Assembly: GCF_003001995.1 (NCBI RefSeq)
Contig: NZ_PVNB01000015.1
Location: forward strand, 1 to 64,000
Source: Orenia metallireducens
GTDB taxonomy: Bacteria; Bacillota; Halanaerobiia; Halobacteroidales; Halobacteroidaceae
Length of the DNA: 64,000 nt
Direction: 5' to 3'
Shown: positions 1-7,909 of the stretch, piece after piece
Layout of the letters: each line of letters starts with the position of its first letter
Numbering within the stretch: position 1 is the stretch's first letter
Position numbers and translations under genes: made by a program
The notes under the pieces: generated by a model
Databases searched by the model: none
What the model was told of the DNA's origin: nothing
Seen by the model: only the letters and a program-made list of their open reading frames with translations

Positions 1-59
1 CATATTACATGATACTTTATATCGTATACTGCATGGCTTCTTTTCGTATAGTCAACCAT
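1..59 (-). CDS. tnpA: IS200/IS605-type transposase TnpA, N-terminal fragment cut by the window edge
   Basis: Reading leftwards from an ATG at 59, the 19 visible residues run MVDYTKRSHAVYDIKYHVI and the frame leaves the window. The pattern SHxVYDIKYHxxW is the start of the Y1 HUH transposase of IS200/IS605 elements, which moves single-stranded DNA using a catalytic tyrosine located outside this window. A GAGGTG ribosome binding site lies 6 bases upstream. The DNA on its 5' side carries the short hairpins expected at an IS end. The assignment rests on few residues, but the match is characteristic. Confidence 0.75.
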   Translation of the reverse strand, partial: MVDYTKRSHAVYDIKYHVI

Positions 60-181
60 ACTAATCACCTCTTTGATGAATAGTATGTCATTTTCCACAA
101 TATTTAAAAGGCTGAAAGCGTATACCGCCTAAAGGCGGTGGTTTTAGACCACGCGCATGGAAAATAAAGCTACAATCAAGC
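60..181 (-). mobile_element. Terminal region of the IS200/IS605-like element
   Basis: Between the tnpA start and the end of the muramidase gene there is no ORF but two adjacent small hairpins: ACCGCCTAAAGGCGGT at 124-139 and GTGGT-TTTAG-ACCAC at 138-152. Subterminal hairpins are the recognition structures of IS200/IS605 ends, so this is probably one end of the element. The exact boundary cannot be fixed without a second copy or an empty site. A related motif (ggctgaaa-cgta-ccgcc-aggcgg) recurs near 6695-6725. Confidence 0.5.
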
Positions 182-688
182 TCATAATAAGGTTCGCTTC
201 AGCCACCCTCTAATAAACTTCTTCTGACTCTTATCTGCTTTACAGATAGAGATGTATCTTTCACCCTGTAAGATATTAAGTAATTGTAATAGCTCAAAAC
301 CATAAGCAGAGTTATTGACTCCCTTTAAGGTATTAGACCCAACAATTCCATCTACCTCAATCTCTTGCTCAGTTAATAGATTATAAGCCAACTGCAAATT
401 ACTAGTTGCCCTTTTGGGACCGATATGAACTGCCTGTTCAAAACATTCAATAGCAATATCTATAGCCTTAATCTTATGATAATTAAGATTAACCCAATAG
501 TTTTGATAATAAATCCCTTTGGCTTGATCTAAGGTTAAATCCTTCATCTCCCCCTGATAACCACTCTCTCTAGCTATAGTTTCAGAGATTCCATATTTAG
601 TCTTACCTCCTCGGTCATCCTTATCATCAGAGTATTTACCTTCAAATTGCAAAATTTTCTGAAAAGCCTTTTCAAAATTCTTATCCAT
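182..688 (-). CDS. GH108-type N-acetylmuramidase (phage-like lysozyme)
   Basis: A 168-aa soluble protein with no signal peptide. Residues 12-35 read ILQFEGKYSDDKDDRGGKTKYGIS, the conserved start of glycoside hydrolase family 108 in which Glu16 is the catalytic acid. The C-terminal half (from about residue 90), with a DGIVGSNTLKGVN segment, matches the PG_binding_3 domain usually fused to GH108. The family cuts the N-acetylmuramic acid-N-acetylglucosamine bond of peptidoglycan and is typical of phage endolysins and secretion activators. No other phage gene is present, so it may be a domesticated remnant or lie at the edge of a prophage left of the window. It sits directly against the IS element. 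A CCTCGATATCGAGG terminator separates it from the next gene upstream. Confidence 0.8.
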   Translation of the reverse strand: MDKNFEKAFQKILQFEGKYSDDKDDRGGKTKYGISETIARESGYQGEMKDLTLDQAKGIYYQNYWVNLNYHKIKAIDIAIECFEQAVHIGPKRATSNLQLAYNLLTEQEIEVDGIVGSNTLKGVNNSAYGFELLQLLNILQGERYISICKADKSQKKFIRGWLKRTLL

Positions 689-755
689 TATCTGCCCCCC
701 TCTTTATTAGGATATGATAGTATAGTTGAAAAATTATAATTATAGTTATTAAAAT

Positions 756-785
756 AAAAGCATCCTCGATATCGAGGATGCTTTT
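756..785. terminator. Bidirectional hairpin terminator
   Basis: A perfect 30-base palindrome (AAAAGCATCCTCGAT and its complement) with A and T tracts on both sides. It follows the barrel-protein gene, which reads leftwards, and lies just upstream of the muramidase gene. Confidence 0.8.
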
Positions 786-814
786 AAAGCTAAACTATTA
801 TATTATTTATATTA

Positions 815-1321
815 TTAAAATTTATAGCCTACTCCCACTTCTAAGGTATGAAAATGATGATGGTCATCTTCAATAAAACCTAAAATCCCTGCTCTTAAAT
901 CAACCTTTGCATCTAAATTTATCTTTAATCCTAATTCATACATTAAAGATAAATCGCTTCTTCTTGCAGATAGATCAAACTCGTAAATTCCAGTAATATC
1001 ACTATTAAACTGATGGGAACCATTGATTCCGATAAAAGGACTACTCTCAGTAACTCCACCTACTAAGGCAAAGTTTCCATCAAGTTCATACTTTACTCCT
1101 AACCTCGAAATTGGATCTCCCATTGTACCCATTAAAGCTAGCTTAGGGGTAAGACCATACTCACCACTTAATTTAAGTCCATGATCACTAACCAACATTC
1201 CTGTAATGACTCCATGATTTTGTCCAACCTGTGGACTAGTTAAAGCATAGCCAACACCAGCAAATCCTACTGTAAATACTGCTACTAAAATAACTGCAAC
1301 TAATTTTTTAATTGTTAACAT
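815..1321 (-). CDS. Secreted beta-barrel-like (outer membrane type) protein
   Basis: 168 aa. Residues 1-26 form a clear Sec signal peptide with a hydrophobic core and probable cleavage after GYA. The mature part alternates polar and hydrophobic residues in short segments rich in Gly, Tyr and Leu (for example KLSGEYGLTPKLALMG and SLMYELGLKINLDAKVDLRAGI). It ends in VGVGYKF, a C-terminal Phe strand like the beta-signal of outer-membrane barrels. The length suggests a small barrel of about eight strands. A DDHHHFH stretch near the C-terminus could bind metal. No family is recognised with confidence. Its presence supports a two-membrane envelope, as known for Halanaerobiales. The gene is monocistronic, with GAGAGG upstream of the ATG. 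Confidence 0.6.
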   Translation of the reverse strand: MLTIKKLVAVILVAVFTVGFAGVGYALTSPQVGQNHGVITGMLVSDHGLKLSGEYGLTPKLALMGTMGDPISRLGVKYELDGNFALVGGVTESSPFIGINGSHQFNSDITGIYEFDLSARRSDLSLMYELGLKINLDAKVDLRAGILGFIEDDHHHFHTLEVGVGYKF

Positions 1322-1439
1322 CCTCTCTAAGATTTAATTATAGTAAGTATAAATAAATGTAGTCTAGAAAATATCTACTATAATTATAACTCTTTTTATG
1401 AGAAAATGCTTAGGTAAATGGAGGTGTTTTTGAAAGATT

Positions 1440-2459
1440 TTATCTTAGATCCTTGACTGAATTTCTAATTATCAACTCTGGTTTTAAAAGCTTCTCTTTA
1501 ACTACCTCTACACTATTAGTATTTAACTTATTTAAAATAAAGTTAACCGCCTCTTTTCCAAACAAAATCCCATCTTGATTAATAGTTGTTAACTTAGGAC
1601 TAGTATACTGGGTTGCAGGCATATTATCAAAGCCTACTAAGGATATATCATCAGGAATTTTAAGACCTGCAGCTTTAAAGGTTCCCATGGCACCTAAAGC
1701 CATTGAATCATTAGCTGAAAGTATTGCTGTTGGCCTTTGCTTTAAACTTAAAACCTCTTGAGCAAGCCTCTCTCCACTCTCTTTAGTAAAGTCTCCTTCC
1801 CATACATAAGCAGGATTATATAGGTTTCTCTCTAGTAAATAGTCCTGATAAGCCCTAAATCTAATCTCAGATACCTCTGCTTCTTTAGTAGACTTAAAAA
1901 AACCAACCCTCTGATGCCCTAGCTCTGTCAAATAATCTAAAGCCTGATTAATACCTGTTGGGTTATCAGAGCTGATATAACCGATATTCTCTCCTTTAAT
2001 CTTCAAATCTATAATAGCTACTGGAATATCTGCTTGTTTTATCTCTTCTAACTCTGGATCATTTAGAGCTAATCCAAAAAAGATAGCCCCCTCTACCCTT
2101 CTTTCCTTACAAAGCTTTAAATAGTTTACATTCTGATATAAACTACTAGTATTAGTAAACAAGAGGATATCATAACCTCTTTTATTGGCCTCCTCAGCAA
2201 CCCCATCTAGTATCTCAATAGCAAAACTCTCTCTTAACCTAATCTTATCCCTACTTAAAATAAATACCCCTATCGTATTACTCTTATTCATCGATAGCCT
2301 TCTAGCTATGGGATTAGGATGATATTCCATCTCCTTAGCTACTCTTTTTATCTTGGCTTTAAGCTTATCACCTACACCCTTTCTATCATTTAATGCCTTA
2401 GATACAGTCCCTGGGGAAACCCCTAATTTATCAGCGATATCTCTAATCTTAACACCCAT
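1440..2459 (-). CDS. LacI/GalR-family transcriptional regulator
   Basis: 339 aa, the usual family length. Residues 4-24 (KIRDIADKLGVSPGTVSKALN) are the helix-turn-helix, followed by the hinge helix PNPIARRLSMNKSNTIGVF. The remainder is a periplasmic-binding-protein-like ligand domain (SLVGFDNMPATQYTSPKLTTINQD near residue 275), which normally binds a sugar. The effector cannot be read from sequence. No sugar operon adjoins it; neighbours are the barrel-like protein and a pirin. A LacI-type operator, AAACCGGTTT, does lie before the alpha-amylase gene at 49.9 kb, but nothing links the two directly. Ribosome binding site GAGGTG. Confidence 0.9.
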   Translation of the reverse strand: MGVKIRDIADKLGVSPGTVSKALNDRKGVGDKLKAKIKRVAKEMEYHPNPIARRLSMNKSNTIGVFILSRDKIRLRESFAIEILDGVAEEANKRGYDILLFTNTSSLYQNVNYLKLCKERRVEGAIFFGLALNDPELEEIKQADIPVAIIDLKIKGENIGYISSDNPTGINQALDYLTELGHQRVGFFKSTKEAEVSEIRFRAYQDYLLERNLYNPAYVWEGDFTKESGERLAQEVLSLKQRPTAILSANDSMALGAMGTFKAAGLKIPDDISLVGFDNMPATQYTSPKLTTINQDGILFGKEAVNFILNKLNTNSVEVVKEKLLKPELIIRNSVKDLR

Positions 2460-2492
2460 CTCTTCACCTCATTATTAAGGGTTTTATTGCTA

Positions 2493-2521
2493 ATTTTATT
2501 ATATAAGCTAATCTTTGTCAA
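2493..2521 (-). promoter_or_regulatory. Sigma-A promoter of the LacI-family gene
   Basis: On the minus strand TTGACA (2521-2516) and TAAAAT (2498-2493) are separated by 17 bases, about 35 bases before the ATG. Confidence 0.65.
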
Positions 2522-2717
2522 ATAATCTAGAGATAGGTAATAAATACTCAATTATAGTTATAGCTGTCTAATCACAAAGTTAAATTTAATGAACATATTA
2601 TAATTAAATTTAACTATATATAACATGAAAAATAATTTAAATTAATTTAGCAACGAATTGACGCGAATCATACGAATATGAAATCTTTATCGGTTTCTAT
2701 ATAGCTTAATCATACTT

Positions 2718-3422
2718 CTAAACCAAATCTATTAACATCAACTCAGCACCTACTTCAGTACCTATATTCAGCTCAAATTCCTCTCTTATCCGTAGACTAT
2801 CGCCTTTACTTAAGTTACAATCATTATTTATAATGACTTCTCCTTTAATCACAAATAAATAGAGCTTCCGCTTACTATCATGGCGATAAGTAATCGACTC
2901 ACCTGCCTCGAAGGTAGCTAGATATAGATCAATATCCTGATTAATCTTGACCGTTCCCTCCTTATCATGACCTGAAATTACAGGTAAAAGTCGATTCAAT
3001 TGATCCTCTTTAGCAAACTCATTCTGCTCCCAGCTAGGTTCTAGATCCTCTACTTCAGGTTCAAACCAGAGCTGTAAAAAATGTACATCTTCATCATCTG
3101 AATAATTGTACTCCAAATGTTCAATCCCTGTCCCTGCACTTATTCTCTGTACCCCTCCAGCTTCAACTATGCCATTGTTTCCCAGACTATCTTGATACCC
3201 CAACACTCCATCTATTACATAAGTAACGATCTCAAGATTATTATGGGGATGCATCTCAAAACCTTCTCCAGCCCTAATAATATCATCATTAAAAGCACAT
3301 AAACTTCCAAAACATTCACTATTAGGGATAGTATAATTCCTAAATGAGAAGCTTAAATTACTCTCTATCCAATCCCGTTTGACCTTATAACGATTCTTTG
3401 CTGGAACTACTTCTATCATCAA
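2718..3422 (-). CDS. Pirin-family protein (YhhW-like bicupin)
   Basis: 234 aa, the normal size for the YhhW type. The N-terminal cupin keeps the full metal site: His58, His60, His102 and Glu104, in MHPHNNLEIVTYVIDG and GTGIEHLEYN. A second cupin-like half follows from about residue 145 without obvious ligands. Family members bind Fe or another divalent metal, and some show quercetin dioxygenase activity; the physiological substrate is usually unknown. The gene is monocistronic and divergent from the sulfonate ABC operon. The region 2460-2717 upstream of lacI holds no further gene. Confidence 0.88.
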   Translation of the reverse strand: MMIEVVPAKNRYKVKRDWIESNLSFSFRNYTIPNSECFGSLCAFNDDIIRAGEGFEMHPHNNLEIVTYVIDGVLGYQDSLGNNGIVEAGGVQRISAGTGIEHLEYNYSDDEDVHFLQLWFEPEVEDLEPSWEQNEFAKEDQLNRLLPVISGHDKEGTVKINQDIDLYLATFEAGESITYRHDSKRKLYLFVIKGEVIINNDCNLSKGDSLRIREEFELNIGTEVGAELMLIDLV

Positions 3423-3535
3423 CCACCCCTCCTTTATTATTAATCTATCCCTTTTAGTAAATTTTCATTAATCAAGCTCTGCTTAATAATATAGCAGTAA
3501 ATTATAACAAAATTAAATAAATTTCTATTTTACTG

Positions 3536-3564
3536 TTGACATCACCAAATATCCCCTATATAAT
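3536..3564 (+). promoter_or_regulatory. Near-consensus promoter of the sulfonate-type ABC operon, with possible operator downstream
   Basis: TTGACA (3536-3541), a 17-base spacer and TATAAT (3559-3564) match the sigma-A consensus exactly. Such a strong promoter for a nutrient uptake operon implies repression. About 25-45 bases downstream lies a repeated half-site, CGGAATA-CT-CGGAATTAA (3593-3609), resembling the GGAAT-type halves of CymR cysteine-regulon operators. The operator call is inference. Confidence 0.7.
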
Positions 3565-3635
3565 CAGTATAAAGAAACTTAGAAATTCACATCGGAATAC
3601 TCGGAATTAAAGTTTGTATGATGGAGGTTGATTAT

Positions 3636-4475
3636 ATGATTGAAATTAAGAATATCTATAAGAGCTTTAAACAAAAAGATGGCTCTGATTTGACAGTACT
3701 TAATAATATAGATTTTACTATCAAAGAAGGAGAATTCATCTCTTTATTAGGACCTTCTGGTTGTGGAAAATCCACTCTATTAAATATAGTGTCAGGCTTA
3801 GAGGAAGCAAATTCAGGAGAGATAATTATTGATGGTAGCCCTATTAAAGGTCCAGGTTCAGATCGAGGAGTAGTCTTTCAAGAAGCAGCCCTCTTTCCTT
3901 GGCTTAATGTTTTGGAGAATGTTAAATTTGGCTTAAAGAATAAAGGAATCTCAGAATCAGAAATCAATGAAACTGCATTAAAGTACATAAAGAAGGTACA
4001 TCTAAGTAAATTTAAAGAATCTTATCCCCACCAGTTATCAGGAGGAATGAGACAAAGGGCTGCTATTGCTAGAGCCTTAGCAATGAATCCTAAGATATTA
4101 TTGATGGATGAACCCTTTGGTGCTTTAGATGAACAGACTCGGATGATGCTCCATTATGAGTTACAAAAGATTTGGCTAGAGACTAGAAAGACGATCCTTT
4201 TTGTAACCCATAATATCAGAGAAGCTGTACAATTATCAGATAGAATCGTTGTCTTTGGTACACAGCCAGGTAGAATTAAGGAGATCTTTGAGGTCAAAGC
4301 AGCAAGACCTCGTAGCAAAAATAAGGGATATCTACTAGAGTTAGAAAATAGAATCTTAAATGTATTAAAAGAAGAGATAGAGAAAGTAATGAAGGAGGAG
4401 ATGGGTGATGAATACCACTTTGAAGAGGGTTCTCTTCCTTGGGATCCTGATCGCGATATGGGAAGTCATATATAA
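3636..4475 (+). CDS. ssuB: ABC transporter ATPase, nitrate/sulfonate/taurine type
   Basis: 279 aa from the ATG at 3636, which has GGAGG 8 bases before it; an in-frame ATG at 3618 lies upstream of that site and is unlikely to be used. Walker A GPSGCGKST (39-47), Q-loop Gln82, signature LSGGM (134-138), Walker B ILLMDEP (154-160) and switch His192 are intact. Similarity is to SsuB/TauB/NrtD, the cytosolic motor that powers uptake of sulfonates, taurine, nitrate or a related small anion. Its last 68-71 bases overlap the permease gene in another frame, so the pair is tightly coupled. Cysteine synthase downstream favours a sulfur source, but the substrate is not proven. Confidence 0.88.
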   Translation: MIEIKNIYKSFKQKDGSDLTVLNNIDFTIKEGEFISLLGPSGCGKSTLLNIVSGLEEANSGEIIIDGSPIKGPGSDRGVVFQEAALFPWLNVLENVKFGLKNKGISESEINETALKYIKKVHLSKFKESYPHQLSGGMRQRAAIARALAMNPKILLMDEPFGALDEQTRMMLHYELQKIWLETRKTILFVTHNIREAVQLSDRIVVFGTQPGRIKEIFEVKAARPRSKNKGYLLELENRILNVLKEEIEKVMKEEMGDEYHFEEGSLPWDPDRDMGSHI

Positions 4476-5166
4476 GTTACAAATTTGGCCACCAATTCTC
4501 TTTCCATCACCACTGCAGGTTGGAGAAACATTATATCTAGGGATTATTGATGGCTCTTTTATCACCTCTTTAGGAGATAGCTTTAAGAGATTATTAATTG
4601 GCTATGGTTTTGCTTTAATTATCGGTACTCTTTTGGGACTGATTATAGCTTCTTCGAAATTAATGGAGGATACCTTGGGAAGTTTAGTCTTAGCTTTACA
4701 GAGTGTCCCTTCGATTGTCTGGCTTCCCTTAGCTATCTTATGGTTTGGAATGGGAGAAGCAGCAATCATCTTTGTGGTAGTCTTAGGTGGTACTTGGAAT
4801 ATGGTGATTAATGCCTCAACTGGAATCAAGAATGTCCGCCCACTTTTGCTTAAGGCTGCAAAAACTATGGGGATCACAGAGCACAATCTATTCTTTAAGG
4901 TCACCATTCCAGCAGCAATCCCCCATTTAATTACTGGAATGAGGCTATCTTGGGCCTTCTGTTGGCGAGCTTTGATGGCTGGAGAGCTATTAGGTAGTGG
5001 CAATGGATTGGGTCAGATTCTCATGTGGGGTCGAGAGATGGGGAATATGAGTATGGTAATTTCTATCATGATTATTATTGCTACTTTAGGTAGCTTAACT
5101 GATGGAATCATCTTCAAGCCTCTAGAAAATAAGGTACTAGAGCGTTGGGGACTAGCAAAGATATAG
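4408..5166 (+). CDS. ssuC: ABC transporter permease, nitrate/sulfonate/taurine type
   Basis: 252 aa with about six membrane segments. The cytoplasmic coupling loop KAAKTMGITEHNLFFKVTIPAAIPHL is the EAA motif of BPD_transp_1 permeases. The ATG at 4408 has GGAGGAG 7 bases upstream, and a GTG at 4405 directly precedes it. The ribosome binding site and start lie inside the ATPase gene, giving a long overlap. It forms the membrane channel with the ATPase and the lipoprotein that follows. Its TAG stop touches the left arm of the inverted repeat at 5166-5234. Confidence 0.88.
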   Translation: MNTTLKRVLFLGILIAIWEVIYKLQIWPPILFPSPLQVGETLYLGIIDGSFITSLGDSFKRLLIGYGFALIIGTLLGLIIASSKLMEDTLGSLVLALQSVPSIVWLPLAILWFGMGEAAIIFVVVLGGTWNMVINASTGIKNVRPLLLKAAKTMGITEHNLFFKVTIPAAIPHLITGMRLSWAFCWRALMAGELLGSGNGLGQILMWGREMGNMSMVISIMIIIATLGSLTDGIIFKPLENKVLERWGLAKI

Positions 5167-5234
5167 TAATGAGTGACGAATAACGATTAAAGAGTAAAAG
5201 AATTGATTACTACTGATTACTCGTCACTCATTAC
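5166..5234. repeat. Inverted repeat GTAATGAGTGACGA between permease and binding-protein genes
   Basis: Fourteen-base arms GTAATGAGTGACGA (5166-5179) and TCGTCACTCATTAC (5221-5234) are exact complements. Related sequences occur near 45300-45405, 47051-47075, 48390-48497 and in part at 32051-32063, always between genes. Here it may trim or partly terminate the transcript, so that the binding protein is made at a different level from the membrane parts. Confidence 0.65.
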
Positions 5235-5260
5235 CGAATTTAAATAAGGAGGAAATAAAA

Positions 5261-6262
5261 ATGAATAAAAAATTAATACTAATGTCAATTTTATTAATCG
5301 GTATTCTGGTAATTACCGGTTGTGGAAATAAAACTACAGATACAACTGCTGATGTTAAGGAGATTACTATCGGTTACTTCCCTAACCTAACCCATGCTCC
5401 TGGGATTGTCGGAGTAGCCAATGGAAGTTTTGAGAAGGAATTTGATGGAATCAAGATTAATGTTAAGACTTTTCCTAAGGGTTCATTATTTATGGATGCT
5501 ATGGCTACTGGTCAAGTTGATATCGGTTATGTCGGTCCAGGTCCTGTATTAAATCGTTACTTACAAGGTTCAAAGGTTAAAGTCTTAGCCAGTGCCAGTG
5601 TTGCTGGTAATGTAGTTGTGGGTAATGGGGACAGTAAGATCTCCTTTCCTGCCGATTTAGCCAATAAGACCATTGCTACTCCTGGCTTTGCTTGCAGCCA
5701 TGACCTTTTATTAAGAAGATTCTTATGGGATAACGAGTTAAAGATGGAGAAACGTGGTGGAAATATCAAGCATATTCTACAGAAACCCGCTACTATGATG
5801 GGACTCTTTAAGCAAGGACAGATTGATGCTGCTGCTGTCTCTGAACCTTGGGCTGCTGTGATGGAAGAGAAGATTGGTGCTAAAATCCTAGTAAATTGGG
5901 ATGAGATGCCTTGGGGTGGTCAAATGCCAGCTACTGTCATCGCTACTACCGATGAATTTACCAACAATCACCCTGAATTAGTCAAAAAGTTCTTAAAGGT
6001 AAATGAAGAGGCAATTGACTTCATCGAGAATAATCGGGCAGAAAGCTTGAAGCTAATGCAACAAGAGATTAAGAGAATCACTAAACAAGAACTAGCTATC
6101 GACATCTTAGATAGAGCATTAACTAGAACCAAACTTACTTCTGCTATTGACCCTCAAATCATCCAAGAGTTTGCTAATATCTCTGGTGAATTGGGAGCAA
6201 TCAAAGGAAGTACTGACATCACTGGTTTAGTTGATACCTCTTTTTTAGCAGAAATTGAATAA
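5261..6262 (+). CDS. ssuA: Substrate-binding lipoprotein of the sulfonate-type ABC transporter
   Basis: 333 aa. The signal peptide ends in the lipobox ITGC with Cys21, so it is a lipoprotein facing outwards. The core is an NMT1/SsuA-like type II binding protein: ITIGYFPNLTHAPGIVGVANGSF, then GQVDIGYVGPGPVLNRY and PATMMGLFKQGQIDAAAVSEPWAAV. These folds bind alkylsulfonates, taurine, nitrate or thiamine precursors. The ligand is not decided by sequence; the cysteine synthase downstream and the possible CymR-like site upstream favour a sulfonate. Strong AGGAGG site 7-8 bases before the ATG. Confidence 0.88.
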   Translation: MNKKLILMSILLIGILVITGCGNKTTDTTADVKEITIGYFPNLTHAPGIVGVANGSFEKEFDGIKINVKTFPKGSLFMDAMATGQVDIGYVGPGPVLNRYLQGSKVKVLASASVAGNVVVGNGDSKISFPADLANKTIATPGFACSHDLLLRRFLWDNELKMEKRGGNIKHILQKPATMMGLFKQGQIDAAAVSEPWAAVMEEKIGAKILVNWDEMPWGGQMPATVIATTDEFTNNHPELVKKFLKVNEEAIDFIENNRAESLKLMQQEIKRITKQELAIDILDRALTRTKLTSAIDPQIIQEFANISGELGAIKGSTDITGLVDTSFLAEIE

Positions 6263-6266
6263 TGGT

Positions 6267-6311
6267 GGATAGATAATAACGAGTAGTATCAACTACTCGT
6301 TATTATCTTGT
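6267..6311. repeat. Hairpin after the ABC operon
   Basis: GATAATAACGAGTAGT-atca-ACTACTCGTTATTATC forms a perfect 16-base stem just after the binding-protein stop. It ends in TTG rather than a long T run, so it is a probable but not classic terminator. The arms contain the ACGAGTA motif of the GTAATGAGT repeat group. Confidence 0.55.
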
Positions 6312-6339
6312 TATATATGATGAATCTAGATTAAATAAA

Positions 6340-6774
6340 GATAATACTACACTCTTTATAGTTTACAGTGTACAGTTAGCAGCAGTTTACACGAAGAGTC
6401 TTATTTTTGGACTCGTAGGGACAGTTAATTTCTTTAAAATCGAAGAAAATTATTGTTTGAACGAAGCAAAAATTGAGCTGGAATTTAGAGTTTAATCAAA
6501 TTTTAAATAAAGAATATAATTAATAATAATAATTAGTACTTTGGTTGCTGAGTGAGTTTAATTTTCTTCTTGATTGGATTTATCACGAAGGGTTCCCTAC
6601 AGGTTTTTAATAAAAAAACCTTCCGTAATAAATTTAAGAATGAACCCGTAGGTTTGGTTACTTTTTCATCAAGGACGCCCCGTAGGCAGTAGTCTTGGGC
6701 TGAAAACGTAACCCGCCCTTAGGCGGAACCTAAGATTTTGTCTACTTTTATAAGGTAAAAACTGTCGCAATATA
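6340..6774. mobile_element. MITE-like element, long compound subtype (copy 1)
   Basis: The gene-free 550 bases before cysteine synthase are almost filled by this element. Its right end ACTGTCGCAATATA matches the family terminus and its left end GATAATACTACACTCTT is a decayed version. The interior holds nested hairpins: GAGTC/GACTC at 6397-6416, GAAGAAAAT near 6444 with its inverse ATTTTCTTC near 6551, and AAAAACC/GGTTTTT near 6600-6625. Blocks near 6440-6470 and 6540-6665 are shared with the copy at 61261-61585. No ORF of useful size is present. The segment 6695-6725 also resembles the hairpin DNA beside the IS200/IS605 fragment. Confidence 0.55.
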
Positions 6775-6821
6775 TTTGAATAACAACATTTATATTGTAT
6801 TAAAAAGAAAGGATGATCCCC

Positions 6822-7736
6822 ATGAAAATCGCCAATAATATCATAGATTTAATAGGTAATACCCCTATCGTTAAATTAAATAGAATAGTTCCTAAAGATG
6901 CTGCTGATATTTATCTTAAATTAGAATATTTCAACCCTACTAGAAGTGTTAAAGCCCGCCCTGCTTATAATATGATTAAACAGGCTGAAATTGATGGTCT
7001 GCTCAAAGCTGGTGGAACTATCATCGAGCCTACTAGCGGAAATACTGGGATCGGTTTAGCAATGGTGGCAGCAGTTAAAGGCTATCAAGCCATCTTAGTA
7101 ATGCCTGAATCAGCCTCACAAGAGAGAATCAACATGATGAGAGCCTATGGTGCTGAGGTTATCTTAACCCCTAGCGACCAAGGAATGACTGGTGCTGTTA
7201 AGGAAGCAGAAAGGCTATTAGACAAGATTAAAAACTCTTTTATGCCAAATCAATTTACTAACCCAGCCAACCCTGATGCCCATCGTCATACTACAGCTGT
7301 AGAGATAATTGAAGCCTTTGATGCTAAATTAGACATCTTTGTCAGTACTGCTGGAACTGGAGGAACAGTCTCTGGCACTGGTGAAGAGCTAAAAAAAGAG
7401 ATAGATGATCTAAAAATCTATATTGTAGAATCAGAAAATTCCCCTGTTATCTCTGGTGGAGAATCAGGAAGCCATAAGATTCCTGGTACTGGGCCTGGGT
7501 TTATCCCCGAAACTCTCAATCGAAATATTTATAATCGGGTTTATCGGATTGATGATGAAGATGCTTTAGAGACAGCTCGACAGTTAGCAGCTAAGGAAGG
7601 AATCTTAGTTGGTCCCTCAGCAGGGGCAGCAGTCTGGACTGCCCTTCAAGCAGCTAAAGAACTTGGAAAAAACAAGACTATCTTAGCAATGGCTCCTGAC
7701 ACAGGCGAGAGATATTTAAGTACAGACTTATTTTAA
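6822..7736 (+). CDS. cysK: Cysteine synthase (O-acetylserine sulfhydrylase)
   Basis: 304 aa from the ATG at 6822, which has AAAGGA 8 bases upstream; an in-frame ATG at 6813 overlaps that site. The PLP lysine is Lys44 in NPTRSVKARPAYNMI, the substrate loop is TSGNTG (71-76), and the PLP phosphate loop is STAGTGGTVSGTG. It makes cysteine from O-acetylserine and sulfide in the cytosol. The usual GGSVKDR around the lysine is TRSVKAR, so a variant substrate such as O-phosphoserine, or a cysteine synthase-like role, cannot be excluded. It lies downstream of the sulfonate-type transporter, consistent with sulfur assimilation, although a MITE-like element separates them. Confidence 0.87.
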   Translation: MKIANNIIDLIGNTPIVKLNRIVPKDAADIYLKLEYFNPTRSVKARPAYNMIKQAEIDGLLKAGGTIIEPTSGNTGIGLAMVAAVKGYQAILVMPESASQERINMMRAYGAEVILTPSDQGMTGAVKEAERLLDKIKNSFMPNQFTNPANPDAHRHTTAVEIIEAFDAKLDIFVSTAGTGGTVSGTGEELKKEIDDLKIYIVESENSPVISGGESGSHKIPGTGPGFIPETLNRNIYNRVYRIDDEDALETARQLAAKEGILVGPSAGAAVWTALQAAKELGKNKTILAMAPDTGERYLSTDLF

Positions 7737-7751
7737 AAGTTAAAATAGATT

Positions 7752-7785
7752 AAGAAGCCACCTTGAAGGTGGCTTCTTTCTTATC
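7752..7785. terminator. Terminator between cysK and the small minus-strand peptide gene
   Basis: AAGAAGCCACCTT-G-AAGGTGGCTTCTT is a perfect 13-base stem followed by TCTT on the plus strand. It ends cysK and could also serve the convergent 24-aa peptide gene. Confidence 0.85.
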
Positions 7786-7834
7786 TTATATACCTAACTA
7801 CTCAAGATGGTGTCTCCCTTTCTAAACATCCTCT

Positions 7835-7909
7835 TTAGTCAAATAAAGGAATTAAGAAGAAGAATAAAATTATTATCCAAATAAATTCATTATCACCATA
7901 GTCACCCAT
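7835..7909 (-). CDS. 24-aa hydrophobic peptide (YjcZ-like sporulation peptide candidate)
   Basis: On the minus strand an AAAGGGGGG ribosome binding site stands 7 bases before an ATG at 7909. The reading frame encodes MGDYGDNEFIWIIILFFFLI then PLFD and stops at 7835. The layout, a short Gly/Tyr/Asp head followed by one membrane helix, resembles the YjcZ/small-hydrophobic sporulation peptides of spore formers. Upstream, CATATGATA fits the CATANNNTA -10 pattern of SigK, though no -35 was assigned. Cellular role unknown. Support is the strong ribosome site and the peptide design; conservation was not testable. Confidence 0.5.
   Translation of the reverse strand: MGDYGDNEFIWIIILFFFLIPLFD

Noticed and set aside
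1429-1455. GGAGGTG followed by TTG and an 8-codon frame at the end of the LacI-family gene (plus strand)
   Set aside because: Too short to support and runs into the 3' end of a real gene; likely chance.
2651-2685. CAACGAATTGACGCGAATCATACGAA-like sequence before the pirin gene end
   Set aside because: It looks like a recurring short intergenic motif (ACGAAT), but I found only one copy here and no structure to support a call.
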